Positions 1 to 8,968 of a stretch of DNA of 43,219 nucleotides are shown piece by piece. The notes beneath the pieces are model-generated. The model ran no database searches and was not told the origin of the DNA. It saw only the letters and a list, made by a program, of their open reading frames with translations. The position numbers were made by a program, and so were the translations under genes. Positions within the stretch are counted from its first letter, which is position 1, and each line of letters starts with the position of its first letter. The stretch is from Acidobacteriota bacterium (GTDB lineage Bacteria; Actinomycetota; Acidimicrobiia; Acidimicrobiales; RAAP-2), in the NCBI GenBank assembly GCA_018971185.1, contig JAGXBH010000016.1:1-43219 (forward strand), read 5' to 3'.

Positions 1-63
1 CGAGCGCGCTCGGGCGCGCGACCCCCCGGCGGAGCGCGTGCTGGCCAGGGGTCGCCGACTCAC
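1..63 (-). CDS. Start of the next dcw gene, probable FtsQ (truncated by window edge)
   Basis: A GTG at 63-61 overlaps the murC-murB stop TGA (62-60) in a GTGA junction, the same coupling used throughout this cluster. The 21 visible codons give a basic, Ser/Arg-rich N-terminus without a membrane segment yet. In the usual dcw order the gene after murB (or ddl) is ftsQ, a divisome protein with a short basic cytoplasmic tail before one membrane helix, so the fragment fits. The assignment rests on position and composition only; another gene could follow in this lineage. Confidence 0.45.
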   Translation of the reverse strand, partial: MSRRPLASTRSAGGSRARARS

Positions 64-2342
64 CAGGACTCCTTGAAGCCCACCAGGCGGTGCTCGGTCT
101 CGAGCCAGACGCCCGTCGCCTCACCCACCCTGGACCTCACGTCGCGCATCAGCTCCCACACGTCGTTGGCCCGTCCGCCCGGATCGGCGATGATGAAGTT
201 GGCGTGCTTGTCCGACACCGCGGCGCTGCCGCGACGATATCCCTTGAGCCCGGCGGCTTCGATGAGGCGTCCCGCCGAGTCGCCCTCGGGGTTGCGAAAG
301 ACGCTCCCCGCGTTGGCGCCTCCGGGCTGATGCTCGCGGCGCCATCGCACGATCTCGCTGATCTGGGCCCGCGCCCGAGTGGGGTCGCCACGTCGCAGGC
401 GTAGCGCCACCCGCGTGACGATGGCGTCCTCGCCCACCGCGCTCGATCGATAGGAAAAATCCATCTCGCGGGCGTCACGCCACCTGAGGCGACCGTGCGC
501 GCAGACCTGCACGCGCGAGACGCTGGCGCGCATCTCCGAACCGTGCCCGCCGGCGTTCATGGCCACCGCGCCGCCGAAGGTGCCCGGGACCCCGACCGCC
601 CACTCGAAACCGACCACGCCCTCACCGGCGAGCCGTCGCGCCACCACGGGCAGGTCCAATCCCGCGCCGACGACGACGAGGACCCCCTGTTCGTCGTCGC
701 TGACCGACATGTCGAGGAACTCGCCCGTCAAATGGACCGCGACCAGGTCGTGCCAGCCGTCGGCCACCAAGAGGTTCGAGCCGTTGCCGATCACCACGAC
801 GCGCCGGTCCAGGTCCGCCACACGCGCGCCGAACTCCCTGAGATCGTCCTCGTTGTCCAGGGTCACCAACGCGGCGACCGATCCGCCCACCCGATACGTG
901 GTGCGCGCACCCAGTGGGGCGTCGTAGGTCACGTGAGGTCCGGTGCCGAGGAAGAAGCGCCGCACGCCCTGCGCGGGACTCTCTCTCGGTGGAGCCGCGA
1001 CGTCGAGCAGATCGAGCACCTCGTTCACGTTGCCCGCACCCAGTAGCAGCACGAGGTCCGCGTCACGCGCGACCTGGTCGAGGGTGGCGGCGGCCGTCGC
1101 CAGGGTGGGCGAATAGTGCACCTCGCCACGGCCGCGCGCGCGCAGCGACTCCGCGACCACCTCGCCGGTCACCCCCTGGGGGTTGGCCTCGCCCGCGGTG
1201 TAGATATCGGTGACGATGACGACGTCGACGTCGTCGAAGGACGGGGCGAAGCCCGCGCCGACGTTGATCGTCCGCGTGACGCGATGCGGCTGGAACACCG
1301 CCACGATCCGTTCATATCCCGCCGCGCGCGCGGCGGCGACGGTCGCGGAGATCTCACCGGGCAGATGCGCGTAGTCGTCCACGACGTCCACGCCACGCCA
1401 GGTGGCGACGCGCTCGAATCGCCGCGGCGCACCGCGGAACCTCGCCAATCCCTGGCGCACCGCGTCGATCGGCACGTCGAGCGACAGGGCCAATACCGCC
1501 GCGACGGCGGCGTTGGCCAGGTTGTGACGTCCGGCCACCGCGATCTCGAAAGCCACCTCACTGGTGCCCCGCAGCGTCGCCCGTGACCCGTGGCGCGAGA
1601 GCTCCACGTCACCCAGCACCCACTGCGCGTCCTCACGGGTCCCCACGCTCGTCCAGGCGCGCCGCACCCGCGACGCCACCCTTCGCGCGCCGGGGTCGTC
1701 GCTCCAGACCACCACGGGACCGGTGGTGCGCTCGAGGACCTCGGCGAAGGCCGCCTCCAGATTGTCGAGCGAACCGTAGTGGTCGAGGTGGTCCGCCTCC
1801 ACGTTCAACAGGGCCAGGGCGAAGGGGGTGAGTTCCGCGAAGGCCCCGTAGCTCTCGTCGACCTCGAGGATCAGATCGTCGACGCCGTGGTGGCCCGCGA
1901 ATCCGACGCCACGCACCGGCGCGCCCACCAGGCGCGAGTCGTCGCGACCGGCGGCGCGCATGATGTGCACGAGCATGGAGGTCGCGGTGGTCTTGCCGTG
2001 GGTCCCCGTCACGCCGAGCACGCGCGAGAGCGCGGACAACTCACCGAGCACCTGCGCGCGCGTCATCATCGTCACCCCGCGCGCTCGGGCGAACTCGAGC
2101 TCGGGGTGGTCCGCCGCAATCGCGGGCGACCACAAGACAACGTCCGCGTTCACGACGTGGCGCGCGTCGTGCTGGGTGGCGACGTCGACCCCGCGCTCGC
2201 GCAACTGCTCGAGGACCGCAGCGTTCGCGGCGTCACAGCCGCTCACCACGCAGCCGAAACCTTGCAGGTAGGCCGCGAGGGCACTCATCCCCGCACCGCC
2301 TATGCCCACGATGTGCACGCGCACCCCCGTGGCGAACGTCAC
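60..2342 (-). CDS. murC-murB: UDP-N-acetylmuramate--L-alanine ligase fused to UDP-N-acetylenolpyruvoylglucosamine reductase (MurC-MurB)
   Basis: This 760-residue cytoplasmic protein joins two peptidoglycan precursor enzymes. Residues 1 to about 455 are MurC, which adds L-Ala to UDP-MurNAc using ATP: a nucleotide fold start with GIGGAG at 13-18, the ATP loop GTHGKTT at 113-119, and DDYAHLPGE at 322-330. Residues about 465-760 are MurB, the FAD-dependent reductase that makes UDP-MurNAc: TYRVGGS, GNGSNLLVADGW, VPGTFGGAVAMNAGG, and GSVFRNP with the expected proton-donor Ser near 680. A Glu-rich C-terminal segment WLETEHR follows. No stop or frameshift separates the halves. The GTG start at 2342 is chosen because it overlaps the murG stop as GTGA; the frame stays open upstream but that extension shadows murG. 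MurB makes the substrate that MurC uses, so the fusion joins consecutive steps. Confidence 0.93.
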   Translation of the reverse strand: MTFATGVRVHIVGIGGAGMSALAAYLQGFGCVVSGCDAANAAVLEQLRERGVDVATQHDARHVVNADVVLWSPAIAADHPELEFARARGVTMMTRAQVLGELSALSRVLGVTGTHGKTTATSMLVHIMRAAGRDDSRLVGAPVRGVGFAGHHGVDDLILEVDESYGAFAELTPFALALLNVEADHLDHYGSLDNLEAAFAEVLERTTGPVVVWSDDPGARRVASRVRRAWTSVGTREDAQWVLGDVELSRHGSRATLRGTSEVAFEIAVAGRHNLANAAVAAVLALSLDVPIDAVRQGLARFRGAPRRFERVATWRGVDVVDDYAHLPGEISATVAAARAAGYERIVAVFQPHRVTRTINVGAGFAPSFDDVDVVIVTDIYTAGEANPQGVTGEVVAESLRARGRGEVHYSPTLATAAATLDQVARDADLVLLLGAGNVNEVLDLLDVAAPPRESPAQGVRRFFLGTGPHVTYDAPLGARTTYRVGGSVAALVTLDNEDDLREFGARVADLDRRVVVIGNGSNLLVADGWHDLVAVHLTGEFLDMSVSDDEQGVLVVVGAGLDLPVVARRLAGEGVVGFEWAVGVPGTFGGAVAMNAGGHGSEMRASVSRVQVCAHGRLRWRDAREMDFSYRSSAVGEDAIVTRVALRLRRGDPTRARAQISEIVRWRREHQPGGANAGSVFRNPEGDSAGRLIEAAGLKGYRRGSAAVSDKHANFIIADPGGRANDVWELMRDVRSRVGEATGVWLETEHRLVGFKESW

Positions 2343-3457
2343 GACGCGCGCCCCACCGAGACGACGACGCTCGCGATGGCTCCCGCGGCACCCGGGTGCG
2401 CCATGAGCGAGCTGGCCCGCGCGGTGCGCTCCCATTCGTCGGGTACGAGGAGTTCCTCGGCCGCGCGCGCCAGCGACTCACCGGTGCACGCGCTGTCGGC
2501 GACGACGCGGGCGGCACCGGCACTCGCCAGGGCGCGCGCGTTGTGACCCTGGTGGTCACCCGGGGCGCCGGGCAAGGGGACCAGGATTGCGGGCAGGGAC
2601 GACTCGGTCAGCTCGGCGATCGTGATCGCTCCGGCGCGACAGATCGCCAGGTCCGCCACCGCCCACCAGAGCGCCATGTCCGCGAAGTCGATGATCCGAT
2701 AGTCGAGATCGCCCACGTCGCCACGGCGCGCGCGCACCGCGTCGTAGTCCCGACGACCCGTGATGTGGATCAGGGCCAGATCGGCGCGATCGCTCCACGC
2801 CTTCGCCAGTTCGACCGCGGCGTCGTTGACCCGTGATGCTCCGAGCGACCCGCTCATCACGACGACGACGCGTCGCGCGAGGTCGATGGGGGGCGAGAGA
2901 CGGGCCTTGGCCCGCTGGCGCTCCGCGAGAGAGCGGTCGAGCGTGGAGATCTCGTGGCGCACCGGAGCGCCCGTCACGACCGTGCGAGGTCCTGGCGAAC
3001 CCCAGGCGACGCAGCGAACCGTGGCGAAACGGGCGAGGATCCGATGGGTGACGCTCGGGGTGGCGTCGAGGTCGACGAGGACCAGCGGGCGTCGCCAGAG
3101 GACCGCCGCGGCACCCACGGCCGCCGCGGCGTAGCCCCCGACCGAGACCACGACCCGGGGGCGCCAGCGGCCGACGCTGACGATCGCCCGGGCCAGGGCG
3201 GCCATCAGCGCCCCGAGGGCGGCGACGTTGTCGCGCACGGCGCGCGGGGTCCAGGAGCGACGGATGCCCCGCCCCGGCAGCAGGGTCAGGGCAATCGGTC
3301 CGGTCCCGAGGATTGTCGCCTCCTGGCCACGTCGTGATCCCACGAAGCGAAGTTCGTCCTTCGAGAGTCCGGCGTCGAGCAGTGCCTCGGCGATGGCGCG
3401 CATCGGAAAGACGTGACCACCCGTCCCTCCGCCGGTGAGAACCACCGGACGAGTCAC
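2339..3457 (-). CDS. murG: UDP-GlcNAc:lipid I N-acetylglucosaminyltransferase MurG
   Basis: This GT-B glycosyltransferase (372 aa) converts lipid I to lipid II on the inner face of the membrane. Visible motifs are the N-terminal glycine loop GGGTGGH at 9-15, the second glycine loop SVGGY near 105-109, the donor-side loop SGSLGASRVN, CRAGAITIAEL with the uridine-contacting Glu, and DHQGHNA near the C-terminus. The acceptor-side His-Glu-x-Asn motif common in MurG is not present: the aligned stretch reads VDLDATPSVTHR (128-139). The GTG start at 3457 overlaps the ftsW stop as GTGA. The reading frame continues far upstream but that part is the ftsW gene in another frame. It lies between ftsW and murC-murB as expected in a dcw cluster. 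Confidence 0.93.
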   Translation of the reverse strand: MTRPVVLTGGGTGGHVFPMRAIAEALLDAGLSKDELRFVGSRRGQEATILGTGPIALTLLPGRGIRRSWTPRAVRDNVAALGALMAALARAIVSVGRWRPRVVVSVGGYAAAAVGAAAVLWRRPLVLVDLDATPSVTHRILARFATVRCVAWGSPGPRTVVTGAPVRHEISTLDRSLAERQRAKARLSPPIDLARRVVVVMSGSLGASRVNDAAVELAKAWSDRADLALIHITGRRDYDAVRARRGDVGDLDYRIIDFADMALWWAVADLAICRAGAITIAELTESSLPAILVPLPGAPGDHQGHNARALASAGAARVVADSACTGESLARAAEELLVPDEWERTARASSLMAHPGAAGAIASVVVSVGRAS

Positions 3458-4689
3458 GAGCGCGGGGCGCGAAGGGTTCGACGGTGCGCGTAGTCGGCCC
3501 GTGAGGCGCGCGCCGGAACCGCCACGTTGAAGAAGCTCGGTTCGCTCGCCCCGATCACGAGGTGCGCCGAACGACTGCGGTCGTGGGCGATGTTGTAGAG
3601 GAGACCGACTGCGGCGAGTTCCGTGATCAAGGCGGTGCCGCCGTAGGAGAAGAAGGGCAGGGGGATTCCGGTCACCGCCCAGAAGCCTACGACCGAGGCG
3701 ATGTTGATGGCCGCCTCGAGCACGATCCAGGTGGCGATGCCCACCACGACCAATCGATACACCTCGTTGGTGCACTGGCGCGCGATGCGGGTGGCCACCA
3801 TCAAGAAGCCCACGAACAGGGCGATCACACTGAGGGTCCCGACGAGACCGAGCTCCTCGCCGATGATGGTGAAGATGAAGTCCGTGTGAGGATTTGGTAG
3901 CAGTCCCCACTTCTCGCGACTGTGGTCTAGGCCGAGTCCCGTCAGTCCCCCCGCGCCCAGGCCGATGCGCGACTGCAGGAGTTGGTAGCCGCTGGTCGCC
4001 AGGTTCGCGTTCGGATGGATGAACGACATGAGGCGACGCACGGAGTAGGGCTCGAGCATGGCGTAGACGCCCACCACCGGTACCCCCAGTAACAAGATCG
4101 CGTTGATGATCGGTCGCGGCAATCCGGCCACGAAGAGCACCACCAGGGCGATCGCCACGACCACGGTGTCGGTGCCCACGTCGTGTTCGAGCAGGATCAA
4201 CCCGATGCCCGCCACCAAGGGCGACATCCACAGCGCCAGATGCTGCCAATTGCCGATGCGCCGGTGGTGGTGCTGGACGACCCAGACCGTGTAGAGGACG
4301 ACGAAGAGCTTGAAGAACTCCGAGGGCTGGATCTGGATGAAGGGGGTGGGCAACCAGCGCTTGCCCCCATTGACCGTGATACCGACGAGTTCCACCGCGA
4401 CCAACAGGCTGAGCCCGATGCCGAGGAGCATGGGTGCGAGGTTGATCAGCCACCGAAGTCGCAGTCGAGCCACCAGCCAGAACACCACCACGCCGATTCC
4501 CAGATAGATCACGTCGCGTATCGCCAAGGCGAAGGACGTGCCGCCGTTGAGCGCGGACTGCGCATCACTCGCTGAGCCCACCATGATCGTGCCGTAACCC
4601 ACCATCAGCGCGGTGAGGACCAACAGCGTCGTGCCGGCGCGGTCGCCCCGGGGGAAGGGCTCGAGGACCCGCGAGAGGAGACGGTTCAT
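3454..4689 (-). CDS. ftsW: Peptidoglycan glycosyltransferase FtsW (SEDS family)
   Basis: This 411-residue polytopic membrane protein polymerises lipid II at the division septum together with the class B PBP FtsI encoded upstream. About ten hydrophobic segments follow a short basic N-terminus. Typical SEDS stretches are visible, including the KRWLP-type loop, the PSEFFKL segment, the GYQLLQSRIGLGAGGLTGLGL block, and the late NIASVVGFWAVTGIPLPFFSYGG region. The start ATG at 4689 is three bases after the mraY stop. In most dcw clusters murD sits between mraY and ftsW; here it does not. The C-terminal cytoplasmic tail of about 40 residues is basic. Confidence 0.95.
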   Translation of the reverse strand: MNRLLSRVLEPFPRGDRAGTTLLVLTALMVGYGTIMVGSASDAQSALNGGTSFALAIRDVIYLGIGVVVFWLVARLRLRWLINLAPMLLGIGLSLLVAVELVGITVNGGKRWLPTPFIQIQPSEFFKLFVVLYTVWVVQHHHRRIGNWQHLALWMSPLVAGIGLILLEHDVGTDTVVVAIALVVLFVAGLPRPIINAILLLGVPVVGVYAMLEPYSVRRLMSFIHPNANLATSGYQLLQSRIGLGAGGLTGLGLDHSREKWGLLPNPHTDFIFTIIGEELGLVGTLSVIALFVGFLMVATRIARQCTNEVYRLVVVGIATWIVLEAAINIASVVGFWAVTGIPLPFFSYGGTALITELAAVGLLYNIAHDRSRSAHLVIGASEPSFFNVAVPARASRADYAHRRTLRAPRS

Positions 4690-4692
4690 GGT

Positions 4693-5727
4693 CTAGACCA
4701 CCTTCGCCGTGCGCACGAAGTCGCCGTAGAAGATCCCGAGCCCGAGTGCCGCGAGCAGACCCGCGAGGATCCAGAATCGGATGATGACCGTGATCTCGGG
4801 CCACCCTCGTAGTTCGAAGTGGTGGTGGAAGGGCGCCATGCGAAAGAGTCGCCGATGGAAGACGCGAAAGCTGACCACCTGCAGGATCACCGACGCCGTC
4901 TCGGCCACGAAGAGTCCGCCGATGATCGGCAGCAGCAGGTCGAGGTTCATCAACAAGCACAGGGCGCCGAGTCCCGTGCCGATCGCCAGGGATCCGGTGT
5001 CGCCCATGTAGATCCGAGCGGGGGCGGCGTTCCACCAGAGGAATCCGAGGCAGGCGCCCACCAGCGCGACCGCCACCAGTCCGAGGTCGAGCGCGGAGTG
5101 CAGGTGGTAGATGGCGAAATGGCGAAACTGCCAGTAACCGATCACCGAGAGGACCCCGAAGCAGAAGGCGCCCGCCCCCGACGCGAGTCCGTCCAGTCCG
5201 TCGGTGAGGTTCACCGCGTTGGAACTGCCGATCACCACGAACATCGCCATCGCCACCCAACCCAGCTCTGACAGATTCCACCCCGGCCACGTCACCCGGG
5301 TGAAGGAGAGGTGTGTCGAGGTGTGGACCCAGCCGATGGCCAACGTCGCGAAGAGACCGGCGATGATCAATTGACCGGCGAACTTGCCACGCTTCTTGAG
5401 CCCCAGGTTGCGGGCGTTACGAATGCCCAGGTAGTCGTCCAACAGTCCCAGTGCCCCCGACGCGATCGTCACCCCGATCGCCAGTATCCCCCCACGGGTG
5501 AAGACGATCGCCGTACCCACGTGGCCCATCAGGTAGCCCAACACCGTTGCCGCGACGATGATCACCCCACCCATGGTCGGCGTACCCGCCTTCACCAGGT
5601 GGCTCGCGGGGCCGTCCTCGCGAATCTGCTGGCCCAGCGAGCGCTGGCGCACGAATCGTATCCACAGGGGCGTCACGAACAGCGCGAACAGGAACCCGAC
5701 GCCACCTGCCTCCATCAAACTCAGCAT
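4693..5727 (-). CDS. mraY: Phospho-N-acetylmuramoyl-pentapeptide-transferase MraY
   Basis: MraY transfers phospho-MurNAc-pentapeptide from UDP to undecaprenyl phosphate, giving lipid I, at the inner membrane. The 344-residue product has about ten membrane segments and the family signatures: the DDYLGIRNARNLGLKKRGK loop, NLTDGLDGLASG with the catalytic Asp pair, and the HHHFE motif near the C-terminus. The ATG at 5727 overlaps the murE stop by one base (TGATG); a TTG three bases earlier would add one residue but is less likely. murF, usually between murE and mraY, is absent. Confidence 0.95.
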   Translation of the reverse strand: MLSLMEAGGVGFLFALFVTPLWIRFVRQRSLGQQIREDGPASHLVKAGTPTMGGVIIVAATVLGYLMGHVGTAIVFTRGGILAIGVTIASGALGLLDDYLGIRNARNLGLKKRGKFAGQLIIAGLFATLAIGWVHTSTHLSFTRVTWPGWNLSELGWVAMAMFVVIGSSNAVNLTDGLDGLASGAGAFCFGVLSVIGYWQFRHFAIYHLHSALDLGLVAVALVGACLGFLWWNAAPARIYMGDTGSLAIGTGLGALCLLMNLDLLLPIIGGLFVAETASVILQVVSFRVFHRRLFRMAPFHHHFELRGWPEITVIIRFWILAGLLAALGLGIFYGDFVRTAKVV

Positions 5728-7127
5728 CAACTGCCCTTCAACAATTCACGTACGACCTCGCGGTCGTCAAAGTCCTCCACCCGATCGGCGAACGTCTGAG
5801 TGGTCTCGTGCCCCTTGCCGGCCACCACCACCACGTCGCCGGGTCGCGCCTCCTCCAACGCCCGAGCGATGGCCACACGACGATCGGCTTCTCGCCGGAC
5901 GTCGGCGGGACCGACGACCCCAGCCATGATGGCATCAATAATGGCATCCGGCGACTCGTGTCGAGGATTATCCGAGGTCACGACGGTCAAGTCCGACATC
6001 TGCGAGGCGACGCGACCCATCGCGGGTCGCTTGCTCGCATCGCGGTCACCCCCGCAGCCAAAGACGCTCAGGACCCGTCCCTCGCAAAGCTCGCGCACCG
6101 ATGCGAGGAGACGCTCAAGACCCTGGGGGGTGTGAGCGTAATCGACGATCACTGTGAACTCACCTTGATGGACGACCTCGAAACGACCCGACACCGCGGC
6201 GACTCCGGCCATCGCCGCGGCGACCTCGTCCTCGCGCGCACCGAGTTCGACCATGATCGACATGGCCACGAGGGCGTTGTCGATGTTGTAGTCGCCCACG
6301 AGCACCGTGTTGACGAGGTGTCCGCGCCAGAAGAAGGCGGTACCCGACAGGCTGCTCGTGACGTCACTGGCGTCACGACGCGACACGGTCGTCACCGCGA
6401 GCGCGGTCGAGGCGGCGAGTTGCGCGCCGTAGGGGTCGTCGACCCAGATCACGGCGCGCGAGGAGTACTCGGGGCCGAAGAGCCGCGCCTTGGCCGCGAA
6501 GTAGGACTCCATCGTGTGGTGGTAGTCGAGGTGGTCGTGGCTCAGATTCGTGAAGGCGACCACGGCGAAGTGGCAGCCGACGACCCGCTGTTGGTCGAGC
6601 GCGTGACTGGAGACCTCCAGGGCCACCACCGAGGCGGGTCGGCTCGGGTCGAAGTCATGACGTAACCGCGCGAGGCTCCGGAAGAGTTCCGGTGCCGCCG
6701 GCGTCGTGCGCTCGTTGGTCAGGGTGCCGATGACGGCGCCGTTCCATCCGAGGGAGCGAGCCAGGTTCGCGACGAGCGAGGTCACGGTCGTCTTCCCGTT
6801 GGTCCCGGTGACGCCGACCAACTCGATCCCGGTCTCGGGGTGCTCACTGACCGCAGCACTCGCCTGCGCCAGCACGCGATGGATGCGCGACGCAGGAATG
6901 ACGACAACCGGCACCGCTGAGGTGATGGCGCGCGGACTCACGACGGCCACCGCTCCCCGCGCGACGGCGTCGCGCACGAAGTCGACCCCGTCGGCGTTCG
7001 ATCCCGGTAGCGCGAAGAACAAGGTGGGATAGACGCACCGGCGTGAATCGATCTCGATACGGTCGACCTCGACGCTCGCCGTCTGCACGTCCAAGGTCTC
7101 GTCGGTCAAGACGTCGCCCAGTTGCAT
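5727..7127 (-). CDS. murE: UDP-MurNAc-tripeptide synthetase MurE, meso-DAP type
   Basis: MurE adds the third residue of the stem peptide to UDP-MurNAc-L-Ala-D-Glu in the cytoplasm. The 466-residue product shows the N-terminal uridine-binding domain, the ATP loop GTNGKTT at 108-114, the EVSSHAL and TNLSHDHLDYH motifs, the carbamylated Lys expected at KARLF (213), VDYAHTPQGLE, and DNPRHE at 386-391. DNPR is the signature of enzymes selecting meso-diaminopimelate rather than lysine, so the wall should be DAP type (established for the family; the residue preference here is inferred). The ATG at 7127 overlaps the ftsI stop as TGATG. The frame stays open upstream but only as a shadow of ftsI. Confidence 0.95.
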   Translation of the reverse strand: MQLGDVLTDETLDVQTASVEVDRIEIDSRRCVYPTLFFALPGSNADGVDFVRDAVARGAVAVVSPRAITSAVPVVVIPASRIHRVLAQASAAVSEHPETGIELVGVTGTNGKTTVTSLVANLARSLGWNGAVIGTLTNERTTPAAPELFRSLARLRHDFDPSRPASVVALEVSSHALDQQRVVGCHFAVVAFTNLSHDHLDYHHTMESYFAAKARLFGPEYSSRAVIWVDDPYGAQLAASTALAVTTVSRRDASDVTSSLSGTAFFWRGHLVNTVLVGDYNIDNALVAMSIMVELGAREDEVAAAMAGVAAVSGRFEVVHQGEFTVIVDYAHTPQGLERLLASVRELCEGRVLSVFGCGGDRDASKRPAMGRVASQMSDLTVVTSDNPRHESPDAIIDAIMAGVVGPADVRREADRRVAIARALEEARPGDVVVVAGKGHETTQTFADRVEDFDDREVVRELLKGS

Positions 7128-8968
7128 CACGTCACGTCCGAGGCGATGCTGGCCGAACCGGTGAGAGGCCGGACCGTCGTGCCGCTGGAGGGGATGCTGT
7201 AGTGGCGCAGCGCGTAGGACATCACCCGCTGGAACACCGGCGCGGCGGCCGACCCCCCGTAAATGGTGGTCTGGGGTCGCTCGATGTCCACGAACATCGA
7301 CAGGACCGGATTCGTGGCCGGGGCGTAACCCACGAAGGTGGCGTAGAAGGCCCCGTTGAGCAGGAGGTCCTTGCCGGGATAGGGGATGTTCGCCGTCCCG
7401 GTCTTGCCCGCTACGGCGTAGCCAGGGATGATGGCGTTCACGCCGGTTCCCGCGAGCACCACCTGTTGGAGCATGGTGTTCATCGTCGAGGCGACGGCCG
7501 GCGTCAGGGCCTGACGCTTCGCGCTGGGAGCGGCGGGGAGCGTCACGCCGTTGGGTTGCACGTAGCCGCGCACCAAGCTCGGCTCGACGAACGTCCCCCC
7601 GTTGGCCACGGTGTTGTACGCGTCGAGGACCTGGATCGGCGGCACCGCGTCCACTTGGCCGATGGGCAGGGCCGCCTGGTCGCTCGCGTACCAACTGGCC
7701 GCGTTCACCAAGAGTCCCGCGGACTCGCCCGGGAAGTTCACCGCGGTCGTCTGGCCGAAGCCGAGGCGCTGGACCTGCGCGAGGATGCCGTTCTCCCCCA
7801 CCTTGGTTCCGACCTCGTAGGTGCCGATGTTCGACGACTGGGCCAGGATCTGGGTCGCACTCAGGTGTTCGAGACCGTGATTCTCCGCGTCGTGGAAGAC
7901 TCGGCCGCCCACCACCATCGAGTTGGGGATGGCGAAGACGCTCGAGGGGGTGATCACGCCCGCGGCCAACGCGGCGGAGAACGTCACGACCTTGAAGACC
8001 GAGCCGGGCTCGTAGGCCTGGGTGAAGGCCAGGTTGTTGATCGTCTGTTCGATGCCGGGCACACCCACCGACGTGCCCCACGCCGGGATGGGACCCAGCA
8101 GGCCCGCCTTGGTCGCGGTGTTGACGAGCGAGGCGTCCGCCAGGATCTGCCCGGTCTTCACGTCCATCACCAACGCCACCCCCGTCAATCCGCCGACGGC
8201 GCGCAACTGCGTGGCCAGAGCCCGCTCGGTCACGAACTGCAGGGGTGCATCGATGGTGAGCTCAAGACCCACCCCGGGCTGCGCGGCCTTGACGACGTGA
8301 CTGTAGGTACTGGGCAGGGCCACCCCGGAGGACGAGACGAACTCGCGCGTGATGCCGGTCTGGCCGGCCAGCTTGGACTGGTACTGGTACTCCAGGCCCG
8401 TCGATCCCGCGCCGGAAGCGTTGGTGCGGCCGAGTAGCGACTCGGCCAGGGTGCCGTTGGGATAGGAGCGGCTCGACGCGTCCTGCACGACGATCCCTGG
8501 GAAGTTGCCGTTGGTGATCGCCTTGCCGTCGGTCAGGTCGAGTTGCCCGTTCAAGATGACGTAGCCGCTCCCCTTCCCCTTCTTCGACAGGAGCGTCGTC
8601 AACTTGGCCACCGGAACCTTGACCAGTCCGCTCAGGGCGAGTGCCTCCTGGTGGGGCTGGGCGATCTGCATGTCGTCGGCGATGACCATGGACGTGGGTT
8701 CAGAGATCGCCAGCACTTGTCCGTTGCGGTCGTAGATGCCCGCGCGAAGCGCGTTGGTGGTCAGATCATGACGCACTTGGTCGACCGATAGCTGCGCGTA
8801 GTGCGCGTGGTCGAACACCTGCAGCGCCACCAGTCGCGCGGCGAGGGCGGCAAAGACGATGATGAACAGCCCGCGCACCAGTTGAAGGCGCCGCGGGGAG
8901 AAGGCGGGGCCCGAGCTGCGTCGGCCGAGCTGACGGCGCGCGTGGGTCGGCGACGCGTGAACGCTCAC
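7127..8968 (-). CDS. ftsI: Division-specific class B penicillin-binding protein FtsI (PBP3)
   Basis: This 613-residue septal transpeptidase has a basic cytoplasmic start, one membrane anchor at about 32-52, a dimerisation/pedestal domain, and a C-terminal transpeptidase domain. The active-site triad is complete: SVFK at 323-326, SSN at 378-380 and KTGTA at 522-526. No PASTA repeats are seen. It should pair with FtsW encoded downstream. The GTG start at 8968 overlaps the stop of the ftsL-like gene (GTGA), and its own stop overlaps murE (TGATG). Confidence 0.95.
   Translation of the reverse strand: MSVHASPTHARRQLGRRSSGPAFSPRRLQLVRGLFIIVFAALAARLVALQVFDHAHYAQLSVDQVRHDLTTNALRAGIYDRNGQVLAISEPTSMVIADDMQIAQPHQEALALSGLVKVPVAKLTTLLSKKGKGSGYVILNGQLDLTDGKAITNGNFPGIVVQDASSRSYPNGTLAESLLGRTNASGAGSTGLEYQYQSKLAGQTGITREFVSSSGVALPSTYSHVVKAAQPGVGLELTIDAPLQFVTERALATQLRAVGGLTGVALVMDVKTGQILADASLVNTATKAGLLGPIPAWGTSVGVPGIEQTINNLAFTQAYEPGSVFKVVTFSAALAAGVITPSSVFAIPNSMVVGGRVFHDAENHGLEHLSATQILAQSSNIGTYEVGTKVGENGILAQVQRLGFGQTTAVNFPGESAGLLVNAASWYASDQAALPIGQVDAVPPIQVLDAYNTVANGGTFVEPSLVRGYVQPNGVTLPAAPSAKRQALTPAVASTMNTMLQQVVLAGTGVNAIIPGYAVAGKTGTANIPYPGKDLLLNGAFYATFVGYAPATNPVLSMFVDIERPQTTIYGGSAAAPVFQRVMSYALRHYSIPSSGTTVRPLTGSASIASDVT

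Noticed and set aside
2339..4453. 704-codon frame suggesting a MurG with a very long N-terminus
   Set aside because: The first 330 or so codons run antiphase through ftsW and are Arg/His/Pro-rich without family match; MurG starts at the GTGA junction at 3457.
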